A stretch of 64,000 bases of DNA from CABQCM01 sp965145485 (GTDB taxonomy: Bacteria; Bacillota; Clostridia; Oscillospirales; Acutalibacteraceae), in assembly GCA_965145485.1 (NCBI GenBank), contig CBCTCU010000004.1, forward strand, positions 1-64,000, read 5' to 3'. Below the pieces are notes generated by a model that did no database searches, had not been told where the DNA came from, and saw nothing but the letters and a program-made list of their open reading frames with translations. This document shows, piece after piece, positions 25,323 through 33,802 of this stretch. The position numbers and the translations under genes are program-made. Position 1 is the stretch's first letter; each line of letters begins with the position of its first letter.

Positions 25323-27533
25323 ATGAAAAAGTTCACCGCAATGCTTTTGACCTTGGTATTGCTGTGCACCAGCGTGTTCTCTCTCTCAAGCTCTGCCATT
25401 GTATTTGAAGGCGAGCTCGGGGATGTGAACAACGACGGCGGCATCGATGCCGCCGACGCGCTGCTTGCGCTGCAGCACTCGGTTACTCTCACCACACTAA
25501 AACGGGATACCTTTGAACGCAGCGAAGTCAGCGGCGACGACATCATCGACGCTGCCGACGCACTCCTGATCCTTCAGCACTCGGTAGCCCTTCTCTCGGT
25601 ATTCCCGCGCAACCTGGAGGAGGAAAACGATTTGGAAACCTCTCATGCTTACGAGCCCGATCCCACGGCGGATACTTCATTTTCGATCAATTACGATAAT
25701 CTTGCCGACCACACGATTTATCTGACCCGTACTTCTACCTTCCGCCACAGCAACAACAACATAAAAAGCGACAACTATCGTTTTGCCTGCAGCTTTCAGG
25801 GTTTGTTGAACCGGGACTTCAACGGCGACGATAAAACCGCCATGATGTTCCTCTACGAAAACAACGACGAAAAAACATGGCTGGAATACATCCAGTCGGA
25901 TGGCAAGTTCCTCAATGGCTATGAGCAGGTTGAACTGAAAACCTTCGATGATTTTCTGACTACCTTTGACGCGCAGATCCGCGACTGCGGCATTGTGCTG
26001 TGGGATACCCAAGTGCCTTCGACCGCCAATGTCGCGGCTACCATCTGTGGGGTGGACGGCTATCTGCCCGTCAAATACGACACGCAGGAAGACAGCCTTT
26101 ACAACACCCTGATCAAGCACTTTGGAGAGGAGATTGTCAAATTCTCCTTGGTAGATGCTTTCCGCGAGCCTGCGTTGGGAGAAGAAAAAACCTTTGAGGG
26201 ATTCACCTATGTCAGCTCGGGGAGCTCCAAATGCGACGCCTATCTCTGGGCGCTGGAATCCTACATGGACCGTTGCTCCGCCAAATACATCGCCTATACC
26301 ATTGACGGCGAGGGAACGGTGGACGGCACCGACACCAACACCTACTTTAACCCCGATTACACTTATAACTGCATCGTCAACCACGACTATTACATTGCCC
26401 GCCGCTGCTTCTTCTTTGATTTGACCTCCAATGCGACCGAGGCGCCCTGTGACGACCCCAACCAGCCGCTGGGCACCGACCAGGATACGATGAAGAAGAT
26501 CATGCAGGCCAGGTATGACCGGGCCAACGGCGAGTTTGGGCAGCTCTTCGGGTTCCCGCCCTGGTGGCTCAAATACACCTCCGACGTCACCCCCCCGCGC
26601 GGCAACTACGGCGGCGTACAGCTGGAATGGGACTTCACCGAATGGTGCTCGGCCTATAACCTGGCCAAAGAGGCTGACGCGCAGGGACCGTGCTACATGT
26701 ACAACGCCTCGGTGTACTATAAGTACATTCCGGCGGTGGAAAGCTACGAAAACAACCAGCCGGCCGAGAAGCTGACCTTTGATCCAAACACCTATTATTT
26801 CACTTTCTATCTCGGCGACTACGATTCCTCCGCCTGGATGAAACGATGGGTCACCGAATACTGGATGGAAGATAACAAGCGCGGGGAATTTCCCATGGCC
26901 TGGGCCTTTAACCCCAACCTGTCCGACCGCGCGCCCATGCTCTTTGACTACGTGTATGAGAATAAGACCGACAACGACTATTTCATCGCGGGTGACAGCG
27001 GCGCCGGCTACGTCGTGCCATCCATGTTGCTCGAATCAAGCGAAAAGCGTTCCAATCCCGATGGAACCCGCGCGTGGCTCAAATATGCGACCCCCTACTA
27101 TCAGAAGATTGACTTGGACATCACCGGCTTCATTCTCAACACTTCCCATGAGGTGACCAGCGAGATTAAAACGGTGTACAACCAGTTGTCCCCGGTTGGC
27201 TCCTTTTATGGGACCAACATCAGCGATGGTCCCCTGGTGATATACAATGGGATTCCCTATCTGTACCTGCATACCGGAATTTCGGCCCTGCCAGCCGATC
27301 GGGAAAACACCATCCAGGCCATGTTCTCGCACATGTTCAGCAATATGGCGCTGTCGGGCTGTAATTTCTCAGTCTACCGAAACATTTGCCACTCGCCTGA
27401 CGATCTTTATGACACCATGACCGAATACATTCAATACTGCGCGGATCAGGGTCTGAATGTGCAATATGTCGACCCGTACACCCTGTTTGACCTGATCCAT
27501 CAGTCGGGCCAGGGAAAGATCGTCAACGACTGA
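25323..27533 (+). CDS. Secreted N-terminal dockerin plus GxGYxYP-type putative glycoside hydrolase
   Basis: 736 aa. It has a signal peptide (MKKFTAMLLTLVLLCTSVFS...), then a dockerin at about 35-95. The first calcium loop DVNNDGGIDAAD is canonical; the second (EVSGDDIIDAAD) lacks the first Asp. The remaining ~630 residues resemble the GxGYxYP putative glycoside hydrolase family: the motif appears as SGAGYVVP near 560, with many Trp/Tyr-rich segments (FPPWWLKYTSD, WMKRWVTEYWMED). The catalytic activity of that family is not established. AAAGGGG is 9 nt before the ATG at 25323, better than the ATG at 25317. It lies between mreD and pbp2, where no such gene is expected. Confidence 0.8.
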   Translation: MKKFTAMLLTLVLLCTSVFSLSSSAIVFEGELGDVNNDGGIDAADALLALQHSVTLTTLKRDTFERSEVSGDDIIDAADALLILQHSVALLSVFPRNLEEENDLETSHAYEPDPTADTSFSINYDNLADHTIYLTRTSTFRHSNNNIKSDNYRFACSFQGLLNRDFNGDDKTAMMFLYENNDEKTWLEYIQSDGKFLNGYEQVELKTFDDFLTTFDAQIRDCGIVLWDTQVPSTANVAATICGVDGYLPVKYDTQEDSLYNTLIKHFGEEIVKFSLVDAFREPALGEEKTFEGFTYVSSGSSKCDAYLWALESYMDRCSAKYIAYTIDGEGTVDGTDTNTYFNPDYTYNCIVNHDYYIARRCFFFDLTSNATEAPCDDPNQPLGTDQDTMKKIMQARYDRANGEFGQLFGFPPWWLKYTSDVTPPRGNYGGVQLEWDFTEWCSAYNLAKEADAQGPCYMYNASVYYKYIPAVESYENNQPAEKLTFDPNTYYFTFYLGDYDSSAWMKRWVTEYWMEDNKRGEFPMAWAFNPNLSDRAPMLFDYVYENKTDNDYFIAGDSGAGYVVPSMLLESSEKRSNPDGTRAWLKYATPYYQKIDLDITGFILNTSHEVTSEIKTVYNQLSPVGSFYGTNISDGPLVIYNGIPYLYLHTGISALPADRENTIQAMFSHMFSNMALSGCNFSVYRNICHSPDDLYDTMTEYIQYCADQGLNVQYVDPYTLFDLIHQSGQGKIVND

Positions 27534-27550
27534 TCCACGGCATAGCCTAT

Positions 27551-27591
27551 GATGCACGGCGGGGCAGAGCGGTTATGCACCGCCGTGCATC
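27551..27591 (+). other. Perfect 12-bp inverted repeat without U-tract
   Basis: GATGCACGGCGG (27551-27562), 17-nt loop, CCGCCGTGCATC (27580-27591), just after the dockerin-GxGYxYP stop and 40 nt before pbp2. The lack of a T-run suggests an mRNA 3'-end stabiliser or attenuator rather than a classical terminator. Confidence 0.55.
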
Positions 27592-27633
27592 CCAATACTA
27601 CCCCCTTACCAAGCGACAATCGGAGTACCGGAT

Positions 27634-29646
27634 ATGAAAAAAAGCAAAAAAAATATTCGCCTCAATTTACTCGCCATCATCCTGGCTATTGTGCTGGGAG
27701 GATACTCGCTGCAACTGGTATCCTGGCAGCTTGTGCACCGGGACAGCTACCGCTCGGTTGCCAGCGCTACGACCACATATACTGCTACGATTCAGGCGGC
27801 GCGCGGCGAGATTCTCGACCGTTACGGACGTCCCCTTGCCGTCAATACCGAAAGCTTTAACATCACCTTCGACCGCGCCTATCTGCCGGCCGACCAACTC
27901 AACGACACCATCCTGACCCTGACCAATTTACTCGCCTCCACCGGGGAGAGCTGGATTGACTCCATCCCCCTCACCAAAATGGCGCCGTATGATTTTGCGC
28001 AGGAGGCGGAGGTGTCCATTTCCTCCCTGCGCACATTGCTCGGCCTGGCGCCTTACGCCACGGCGGACAACTGCTTTCAGGCCATGGTGAACCGGTATAT
28101 GCTCGAGGATTATGCCCCCAGCCAGCAGCGCACCATCATGGGGGTGCGCGTCATGATGGAGCTTGCGGGATATTCGGATTCCAATCCCTATACCTTTGCG
28201 GAGGATGTCTCCATCGAAACCGTTACAAAAATCGAAGAATCCTCCTTTGACCTGCCCGGCGTCGTCACGGATGTCGTGCCCATACGTCAATATGTCTCGG
28301 GGGCCATCGCCCCTCATATTATCGGTGCGGTCGGCCCGATCTACGCCGAGGAATGGGAAGAGCTCAAGCAAAACGGCTATTCCTATGACGACAAGGTCGG
28401 CAAAAGCGGCATCGAAAAAGTCGCGGAGGATATCCTACGGGGCGAAGATGGCCAAAAGGTCATCACGCGCGATTCGAGTGGGCAGGTCATATCCACCCAG
28501 ATTACGAAGCAGCCAAAAAACGGCGATACCGTCTTTTTAACCATAGACAAATATCTGCAGCAAAAAGCACAGGAGGCTCTGGAGCAGCGCATCCTGGAAT
28601 TACAGGCCACCGAGGATGGTGCAAATGCCAACGCCGGCTCGGTTGTGGTCCTCAATGTAAATACCGGCGATGTACTCGCCGCCGTAACCTATCCCTCGTA
28701 TACGATGGAAACCTACCAAAACGACTATTCCTCCCTTCTGGAGGCGCCGGGAAACCCGCTTTTCAACCGGGCTCTAAGCGGCACCTACGCCCCCGGATCG
28801 ACCTTCAAGCCAGCGACCGCTCTCATTGGCCTGTGTACCGGAACCATTACGCCGACCGATACCATTAACTGCGTGCATCGTTATACCTATTACGACGATT
28901 ATCAGCCCACTTGTCTCGGCCGTCACGGCCATATCAACGTGATTACGGCGATATCCAGATCCTGCAACTATTTCTTTTACGACCTGGGGCGCAGAGTAGG
29001 TATCGACACGCTCAACGAATACTGCCGTAAATTCGGCCTAGGCGTTGCGACTGGCATTGAAATTTCAGAAGCCTCCGGCATTCTCGCCGGCAAAGAATAC
29101 CGCCAGTCGATCGGAAGCTATTGGGTGGACGGCGACACGCTACAGGCGGCCATCGGGCAATCGGACAACCTCTTTACCCCCCTCCAGATGGCGGTTTATA
29201 CCAGCACCTTGGCTAACAACGGCACCCGATATAAGGCCACCATTATCGACAAAGTCATGGATTACGCCTTAACGCAGACCCTGAGCGAGACCCAACCTAC
29301 TGTGCTCGACGAAAGCGGCATTTCGCAGGAATTCTACGATGTGGTCAAACAGGGCATGCTGAAAGTGACCACCGAGGGAACGGCGGCGGCGTTGAGCAAT
29401 TACCCCATCGATATCGGCGGTAAGACCGGTACCGCCACAATCTATGAAAACGGCCAGGAATACGATAACGCCGTCTTTATCGCCTTTGCGCCGTTTGATG
29501 AGCCTGAAATTGCGGTGGCCATCGTGGGCGAAAAATGCGGGCATGGTAACGCGCTTGCCCCAGTGGCCCAGGCTGTTTTCGACGCTTATTTTTTCTACCA
29601 GGGCGATGCTTATACCGAACAGCCTGTGAATGCTCTGCTCCCTTAG
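27634..29646 (+). CDS. mrdA: Penicillin-binding protein 2 (elongasome transpeptidase)
   Basis: Class B PBP, 670 aa, a D,D-transpeptidase for lateral wall growth. It has a short cytosolic N-terminus, one membrane helix (about 9-30), a pedestal dimerisation domain (RGEILDRYGRPLA) and a transpeptidase domain with S389-T-F-K392, S443-C-N445 and K597-T-G-T600. GGAG lies 8 nt before the ATG. It normally follows mreD directly. Confidence 0.95.
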   Translation: MKKSKKNIRLNLLAIILAIVLGGYSLQLVSWQLVHRDSYRSVASATTTYTATIQAARGEILDRYGRPLAVNTESFNITFDRAYLPADQLNDTILTLTNLLASTGESWIDSIPLTKMAPYDFAQEAEVSISSLRTLLGLAPYATADNCFQAMVNRYMLEDYAPSQQRTIMGVRVMMELAGYSDSNPYTFAEDVSIETVTKIEESSFDLPGVVTDVVPIRQYVSGAIAPHIIGAVGPIYAEEWEELKQNGYSYDDKVGKSGIEKVAEDILRGEDGQKVITRDSSGQVISTQITKQPKNGDTVFLTIDKYLQQKAQEALEQRILELQATEDGANANAGSVVVLNVNTGDVLAAVTYPSYTMETYQNDYSSLLEAPGNPLFNRALSGTYAPGSTFKPATALIGLCTGTITPTDTINCVHRYTYYDDYQPTCLGRHGHINVITAISRSCNYFFYDLGRRVGIDTLNEYCRKFGLGVATGIEISEASGILAGKEYRQSIGSYWVDGDTLQAAIGQSDNLFTPLQMAVYTSTLANNGTRYKATIIDKVMDYALTQTLSETQPTVLDESGISQEFYDVVKQGMLKVTTEGTAAALSNYPIDIGGKTGTATIYENGQEYDNAVFIAFAPFDEPEIAVAIVGEKCGHGNALAPVAQAVFDAYFFYQGDAYTEQPVNALLP

Positions 29647-29709
29647 CACATCAGGCGGTCCCGTTGAATCTTTTTATGTGAATTCTGTGTTATTTTCACG
29701 AAAACTCCT

Positions 29710-29738
29710 TTGACAAACTTCTTTTTTCATGATAAAAT
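29710..29738 (+). promoter_or_regulatory. Sigma-A-type promoter for minD-like and mgsA
   Basis: Consensus TTGACA (29710-29715), 17-nt spacer, TAAAAT (29733-29738). It gives the minD-like gene its own transcription start inside the mre gene run. Confidence 0.85.
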
Positions 29739-29784
29739 ATAGTAATCGATTTTCACAGTTTCCACCGAAAGGATGTCATATCGC

Positions 29785-30516
29785 ATGGGGCGGGTGATTG
29801 CTCTGGCTTCCGGAAAGGGTGGCGTGGGAAAATCCTTCCTGACCGCCTGCCTGGCCAATGCTCTAGCCAAAACTGGAAAAAAGGTATTGCTCGTCGATGC
29901 AAGCATCTCCAGCCGCTGCCTTGACCTGCTCTATGGGGTAGATGGTCAAATACTGTTTGATTTGGGCGACGCGCTGCATGGTAGATGCCGCCCATCCCAA
30001 ACGGTGCAGCCACTGAATGATTCCTTGGCCCTGATCGCGGCCCCTTTACGGGAAGAGCCGTTTGCGTGGCAGGACATGCACCGCCTGTTTCATCTTTGTG
30101 CGCAGGACTATGATTATGTCCTGGTGGATTGCCTGTCCGGCGCGGGGGAAAGCCAGCTTTCGGCCGTACGCAGCGCCGACGCAGTGTATGTCGTTGTCAC
30201 GCCCGACCGTGTCTGTAGCAGGGCGTCTGCCTCTTTAGCAGCGATTCTGGCCCAATTTGGCGACATCGAACGGGGGATGCTCATCAACTGCTTTCAGCCA
30301 ACATCACAAAAAGAGGGCCATTCGGTCGATTGCCTCATTGACGCGGTTCAATTGCCGTGCATCGGTGTTGTGCCCCAGGATCATGGCTTTTACCGGGCTG
30401 CGGTATCCGGCACGCTTCCCGGTTGCGGTCCAGCCGTCCAAGCCTGCGAGCGCATTGCTGCGCGCCTGGATGGCAGGCAGATTCCACTGCCCAAGGGCAG
30501 AAAGCTGTTTTCTTGA
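29785..30516 (+). CDS. MinD/ParA-like ATPase
   Basis: Deviant-Walker ATPase related to MinD, 243 aa. The P-loop is SGKGGVGKS (signature K11, K16), Walker A' is VLLVDASISSRCLD and Walker B is YVLVDCLSGAG. The MinD-type C-terminal membrane helix is reduced to a short basic-hydrophobic end (KGRKLFS). No minC or minE lies beside it, although clostridial mre clusters often carry minC-minD-minE. AAAGGA lies 11 nt before the ATG at 29785; the ATG at 29773 is too close to it. MinD is the best guess, but another membrane-cycling ATPase is possible. Confidence 0.78.
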   Translation: MGRVIALASGKGGVGKSFLTACLANALAKTGKKVLLVDASISSRCLDLLYGVDGQILFDLGDALHGRCRPSQTVQPLNDSLALIAAPLREEPFAWQDMHRLFHLCAQDYDYVLVDCLSGAGESQLSAVRSADAVYVVVTPDRVCSRASASLAAILAQFGDIERGMLINCFQPTSQKEGHSVDCLIDAVQLPCIGVVPQDHGFYRAAVSGTLPGCGPAVQACERIAARLDGRQIPLPKGRKLFS

Positions 30517-30545
30517 TAGGAAAATTATATAGGAGGTTTTGCTGT

Positions 30546-30953
30546 ATGAATATAGCCCTTTTAGCCCATGATGCCAAAAAGGAACTGATGGTACAATTTT
30601 GTATCGCTTATTGTGGTGTGCTGAGCCGTCATACCCTGTGTGCAACCGGAGCAACCGGAAAACTGGTGTCGGAGGCCACGGGGCTCGAAATACAGCGTTA
30701 TCTCAGTGGTTCACAGGGCGGCGATCAACAAATTGCGGCTCGTATCGGCTGCGATGAGATCGACCTGCTGCTCATCTTCCACGACCCCCTGAGCGCAAAG
30801 CCCTATGAGTCCAACTACAGTGATCTTCTGCGCCTTTGCGACGTGCACAACATTCCTGTGGCAACCAACATCGCTACGGCGGAGGTGCTCATCCACGGGC
30901 TGGAGCGCGGCGATCTCGACTGGCGCAACATTGTCAATCCTCACAGTCGATAA
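30546..30953 (+). CDS. mgsA: Methylglyoxal synthase
   Basis: Converts dihydroxyacetone phosphate to methylglyoxal and phosphate, a bypass when phosphorylated sugars accumulate. It is 135 aa. Family marks are the N-terminal ALLAHDAKK, the phosphate site TGATGKLV, GSQGGDQQIAARI with the catalytic Asp, and IFHDPLSAKPYE. AGGAGG lies 9 nt before the ATG. It commonly closes the mre-pbp2-min cluster, as here, and two terminators follow. Confidence 0.95.
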   Translation: MNIALLAHDAKKELMVQFCIAYCGVLSRHTLCATGATGKLVSEATGLEIQRYLSGSQGGDQQIAARIGCDEIDLLLIFHDPLSAKPYESNYSDLLRLCDVHNIPVATNIATAEVLIHGLERGDLDWRNIVNPHSR

Positions 30954-30960
30954 AACAAAA

Positions 30961-30995
30961 TTTCCCTTGGCCATAGTAGCCAGGGGAAACTTTAT
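30961..30995 (+). terminator. First terminator after mgsA
   Basis: TTTCCCTTGGC-loop CATAGTA-GCCAGGGGAAA (30961-30989; one T-G wobble), then CTTTATT. Confidence 0.75.
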
Positions 30996-31021
30996 TGGTA
31001 AGCCCGTTATACGCCACAAAT

Positions 31022-31066
31022 ACGCCCCTGTATAGGAAAATCTATACAGGGGCGTTAAATTTTTAT
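31022..31066 (+). terminator. Second, strong terminator after mgsA
   Basis: A perfect 14-bp stem ACGCCCCTGTATAG/CTATACAGGGGCGT with loop GAAAAT, then TAAATTTTTAT. It also separates the convergent M24 peptidase gene. Confidence 0.9.
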
Positions 31067-31215
31067 AAGCTGCATTGCAACCTACCATTGCCAATGTCTC
31101 AAAAGCAACCGGCCGTGTGCGCCTATACGAGTCCTTCCTTGCGGCGGCACAACCTGCTAGAAAACCAACACCCCAAAGGGGGCGTCCCTTGCCACAGTAG
31201 CCCCACAGCCAACCA

Positions 31216-32286
31216 TCAAAGGATAATTAACTCTTTGGAGGAGCCGGTCAGGTTATCGCAGCCATCGGGCGTGACGAGTACAAAATCCTCGATACGTACG
31301 CCAAAACGCCCTGGCAGATAAATCCCTGGCTCGACCGTGACCACCTGCCCGCTCAGCAACGGCTTGTCATACCGTGACGCCAGTGCAGGAGCCTCGTGAA
31401 TCTCCAAGCCCACGCCGTGCCCGGTCGAATGATCAAAATATCGGCCATAGCCTGCCGCATCGATCACCTTGCGCGCAGCCCCATCTGCCTGGCTCCCCGT
31501 AATGCCGGCGTGTATGGTCGCTAAGGCGGCAAGCTGGGCCTCCAGCACCGTCTCATAAACCCTCCGCTGCTCATCGCCAATCCAGCCCACGGCAACCGTG
31601 CGGGTCATATCGGCGTGATAACCGTCGACCACCGCACCAAAATCCATGGTGACAAACTCGCCCTTTTTCACCCGCTTGGCGCTGGGAACGCCATGAGGCA
31701 GGGAGCCGCGCTCCCCAGAAACGGCTATGGTTTCAAACGACTCCCGCTGGGCGCCCAGACGCCGCATGGTAAATTCCAGCTCGATGGCAATGTCCCGCTC
31801 AGTTACCCCTTCGCGGATAAATTCCAGAATGTGCAAAAAGGCCTGGTCCGTCAGCCTTTGGGCCTCGCGCAGCGCAAGGACCTCGGCTGCGTCCTTGACC
31901 GAGCGCTGTTGCTCGATACGGCGATCCAGGGAGCCGTCGCACACCAGCTCCACCCCCGGTAGCATATCCTGCCACCGGCGGTATAGGGAAACCGGGATTG
32001 CCGCCTCGGCCAACGCCCGGCTTACCGACAACTCGCTCATCAGACGGGGCATCCACTCGCTTGGCTGGTTGCCAAGGCGCACCTCACAACCGCGGACCGA
32101 TTTTTCAGCCGCCTCAATATAGCGGCCGTCTACCACCAGTACAGCGTTTTCTCTGGTCACAATCAGCGTGCCGGCGCTGGAAGCAAAATCGCTGAAATAA
32201 TAACGATTGACTTCCGTCTCCAGCACCACCGCGTCCATCTCGCGTGGCATCCACTCTCGAAGCCGATCCAGCCTTGTCCGGGTCAT
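31216..32286 (-). CDS. M24 family (Xaa-Pro) aminopeptidase
   Basis: Dimetal creatinase-fold peptidase, 356 aa, predicted to remove N-terminal residues before proline. It has an N-terminal creatinase domain (about 1-130) and a catalytic pita-bread domain. The ligands are visible: D in VTMDFGAVVDGYHADMT (two Asp), H in STGHGVGL, E in VEPGIYL and E in VRIEDFV. AAGGAG lies 7 nt before the ATG at 32286; the frame extends 15 codons upstream without a ribosome-binding site. In many Firmicutes this gene precedes efp; none is seen here. Confidence 0.9.
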   Translation of the reverse strand: MTRTRLDRLREWMPREMDAVVLETEVNRYYFSDFASSAGTLIVTRENAVLVVDGRYIEAAEKSVRGCEVRLGNQPSEWMPRLMSELSVSRALAEAAIPVSLYRRWQDMLPGVELVCDGSLDRRIEQQRSVKDAAEVLALREAQRLTDQAFLHILEFIREGVTERDIAIELEFTMRRLGAQRESFETIAVSGERGSLPHGVPSAKRVKKGEFVTMDFGAVVDGYHADMTRTVAVGWIGDEQRRVYETVLEAQLAALATIHAGITGSQADGAARKVIDAAGYGRYFDHSTGHGVGLEIHEAPALASRYDKPLLSGQVVTVEPGIYLPGRFGVRIEDFVLVTPDGCDNLTGSSKELIIL

Positions 32287-32346
32287 ACGAACACTCCTTC
32301 CATCCAGTCGTTTGCCGGTTATTTCATCCAAAACGCGGCCAAAGAC

Positions 32347-32394
32347 AAAACGGCGGCAGATATCCCCTATGGGTCATGATCCGCCGCCGGTTTT
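32347..32394 (-). terminator. Terminator after the propeller lipoprotein gene
   Basis: Stem CGGCGGC ... GCCGCCG extended by GAT/ATC and an inner CCC/GGG, flanked by A-run and T-run. On the minus strand it ends in TTTTGTCTTT. Confidence 0.75.
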
Positions 32395-32444
32395 CTGAAT
32401 ACATCACCTATGTCGTCCGGCATCATCCAGGCTTTTTGATCCCG

Positions 32445-33773
32445 TCATCCAAACCGTGCCACAAAGGCCTCTTCCTTTCCCAAAGCATTTAAGGAAGCAA
32501 AGTCTCCGTCAGCCGCCACGGTGTAACCGGATACCGCAAAGCCCCCCGATACCGTGCAGATTCCTGAAAAACGGTCTCGCCCGGTCGAGCCAAGATGGGT
32601 CCACCAGACCGGCTCCCCATCCGAGGTCATCTTGTACACAAACCCTTCGTACCCGCCCTGGGCCTCTATATCGGAGAAGGACAGGTCGGTCGAGGAGGTA
32701 TAGCCTGCAATCAGCAGGTCGGTTCCGTTGACCGCAACGGCCGTACACCGGTCATCCTGTGTGCCGCTGATAGGCTTTGCCCATTGCTGCGTACCGTTTA
32801 AATCATACTTTACGACAATGCCGTCTTCCTTGGCGCTGTACATCCCCGCCATATCGCCGTCGGACGACTGCGACATTCCCACGGCGGCATAGCCGTCTTT
32901 GAGCACCGCAACGGCATCAAACTGATCGGCCTGCGTGCCGGAGAAAACGCTGCTCCACTCCAGGTTGCCGTTATCGTCAAACTTTACGATAACGGCGTCG
33001 CGGCTCTCCCCGCTTGCCCTTCCAGCCAAGTCGCCGTCGGAGGAGTTGGTAAAGCCCACGGCGATATAGCCGCCGTCGCGCGCCTGCTCCACCTTGCTGA
33101 ATTCATCCCAGCCGCTGCCGCCAAAGGTGGCAGCCCACATCGCCGTTCCCTTGTCGTCGTATTTCACGAGGAAAGCGTCGTAATCGCCGTGCGCCGTCAG
33201 GGAGGAAAAGTGGCCGTCGTTGGAATTGCTTCTCCCTACCGCCACCATGCCGCCGTCGCGCGTAGCGGCAACCGATCGAAAGGTGTCGTCCCCGCTGCCG
33301 CCGAAATTCGCGACCCAAACCGGGGCCCCGTCCTGATCGAAAGAGACCAGCAGCGCATCGCTCCCCCCCTGTGGGGAAATAACCTGCAAATCGCCGTCGG
33401 AGGAATAGGTATACCCTGCGCCAATCGCAGCGCCGTCGACCACCGCAACGTCATGGAAAGCCTCGTTCGTCGAACCGCCAAAAGCAGTGGCAAATTTTGA
33501 CTTCCCATCCGCGTCAAAGCGCACCAGAAGCGCATCGGCCTGCCCATGCTGGTACAAATCGGTCATATCGCCGTCCGAGGATTGGGTAAAACCCACGGCA
33601 TACAAATCGGACCCCGCCGATTCCACCGCCGCAAAACTGTCCCAAGCGGTGCCGCTGAAGCCGGACAGCCAGCTCAGCTGTGGTGCGGAGGAATCTCCGC
33701 GGCAGCCGGCCAACACGACCGTCAACAGGCTCATCACCAGGCCAAAGGACAGAATTCGCAACTTTTTCATCAT
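32445..33773 (-). CDS. Lipoprotein with seven-repeat beta-propeller
   Basis: 442 aa, function unknown. A lipoprotein signal ends in LAGC (C24). The rest is seven repeats of about 58 residues, each of the type W..FGGSG.D.F..VA...DGG..AVG.S.SSDGD, then a loop, D..VK.D..G. Seven repeats suggest a seven-bladed propeller. The SSDGD turn is kept in five of them. Nothing catalytic is visible; a binding or scaffold role outside the membrane is inferred. AAGGTGG lies 7 nt before the first of two adjacent ATG codons. It lies 29 nt behind ispH/S1 but may be transcribed with it only by read-through. Confidence 0.75.
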   Translation of the reverse strand: MMKKLRILSFGLVMSLLTVVLAGCRGDSSAPQLSWLSGFSGTAWDSFAAVESAGSDLYAVGFTQSSDGDMTDLYQHGQADALLVRFDADGKSKFATAFGGSTNEAFHDVAVVDGAAIGAGYTYSSDGDLQVISPQGGSDALLVSFDQDGAPVWVANFGGSGDDTFRSVAATRDGGMVAVGRSNSNDGHFSSLTAHGDYDAFLVKYDDKGTAMWAATFGGSGWDEFSKVEQARDGGYIAVGFTNSSDGDLAGRASGESRDAVIVKFDDNGNLEWSSVFSGTQADQFDAVAVLKDGYAAVGMSQSSDGDMAGMYSAKEDGIVVKYDLNGTQQWAKPISGTQDDRCTAVAVNGTDLLIAGYTSSTDLSFSDIEAQGGYEGFVYKMTSDGEPVWWTHLGSTGRDRFSGICTVSGGFAVSGYTVAADGDFASLNALGKEEAFVARFG

Positions 33774-33802
33774 GCGGGATCCACCTTTTTCAACTTGTTA
33801 AA

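Noticed and set aside
25142..25408. An 88-codon frame before the dockerin-GxGYxYP gene, preceded by no good start.
   Set aside because: It overlaps the real gene in another frame and its translation has no pattern.
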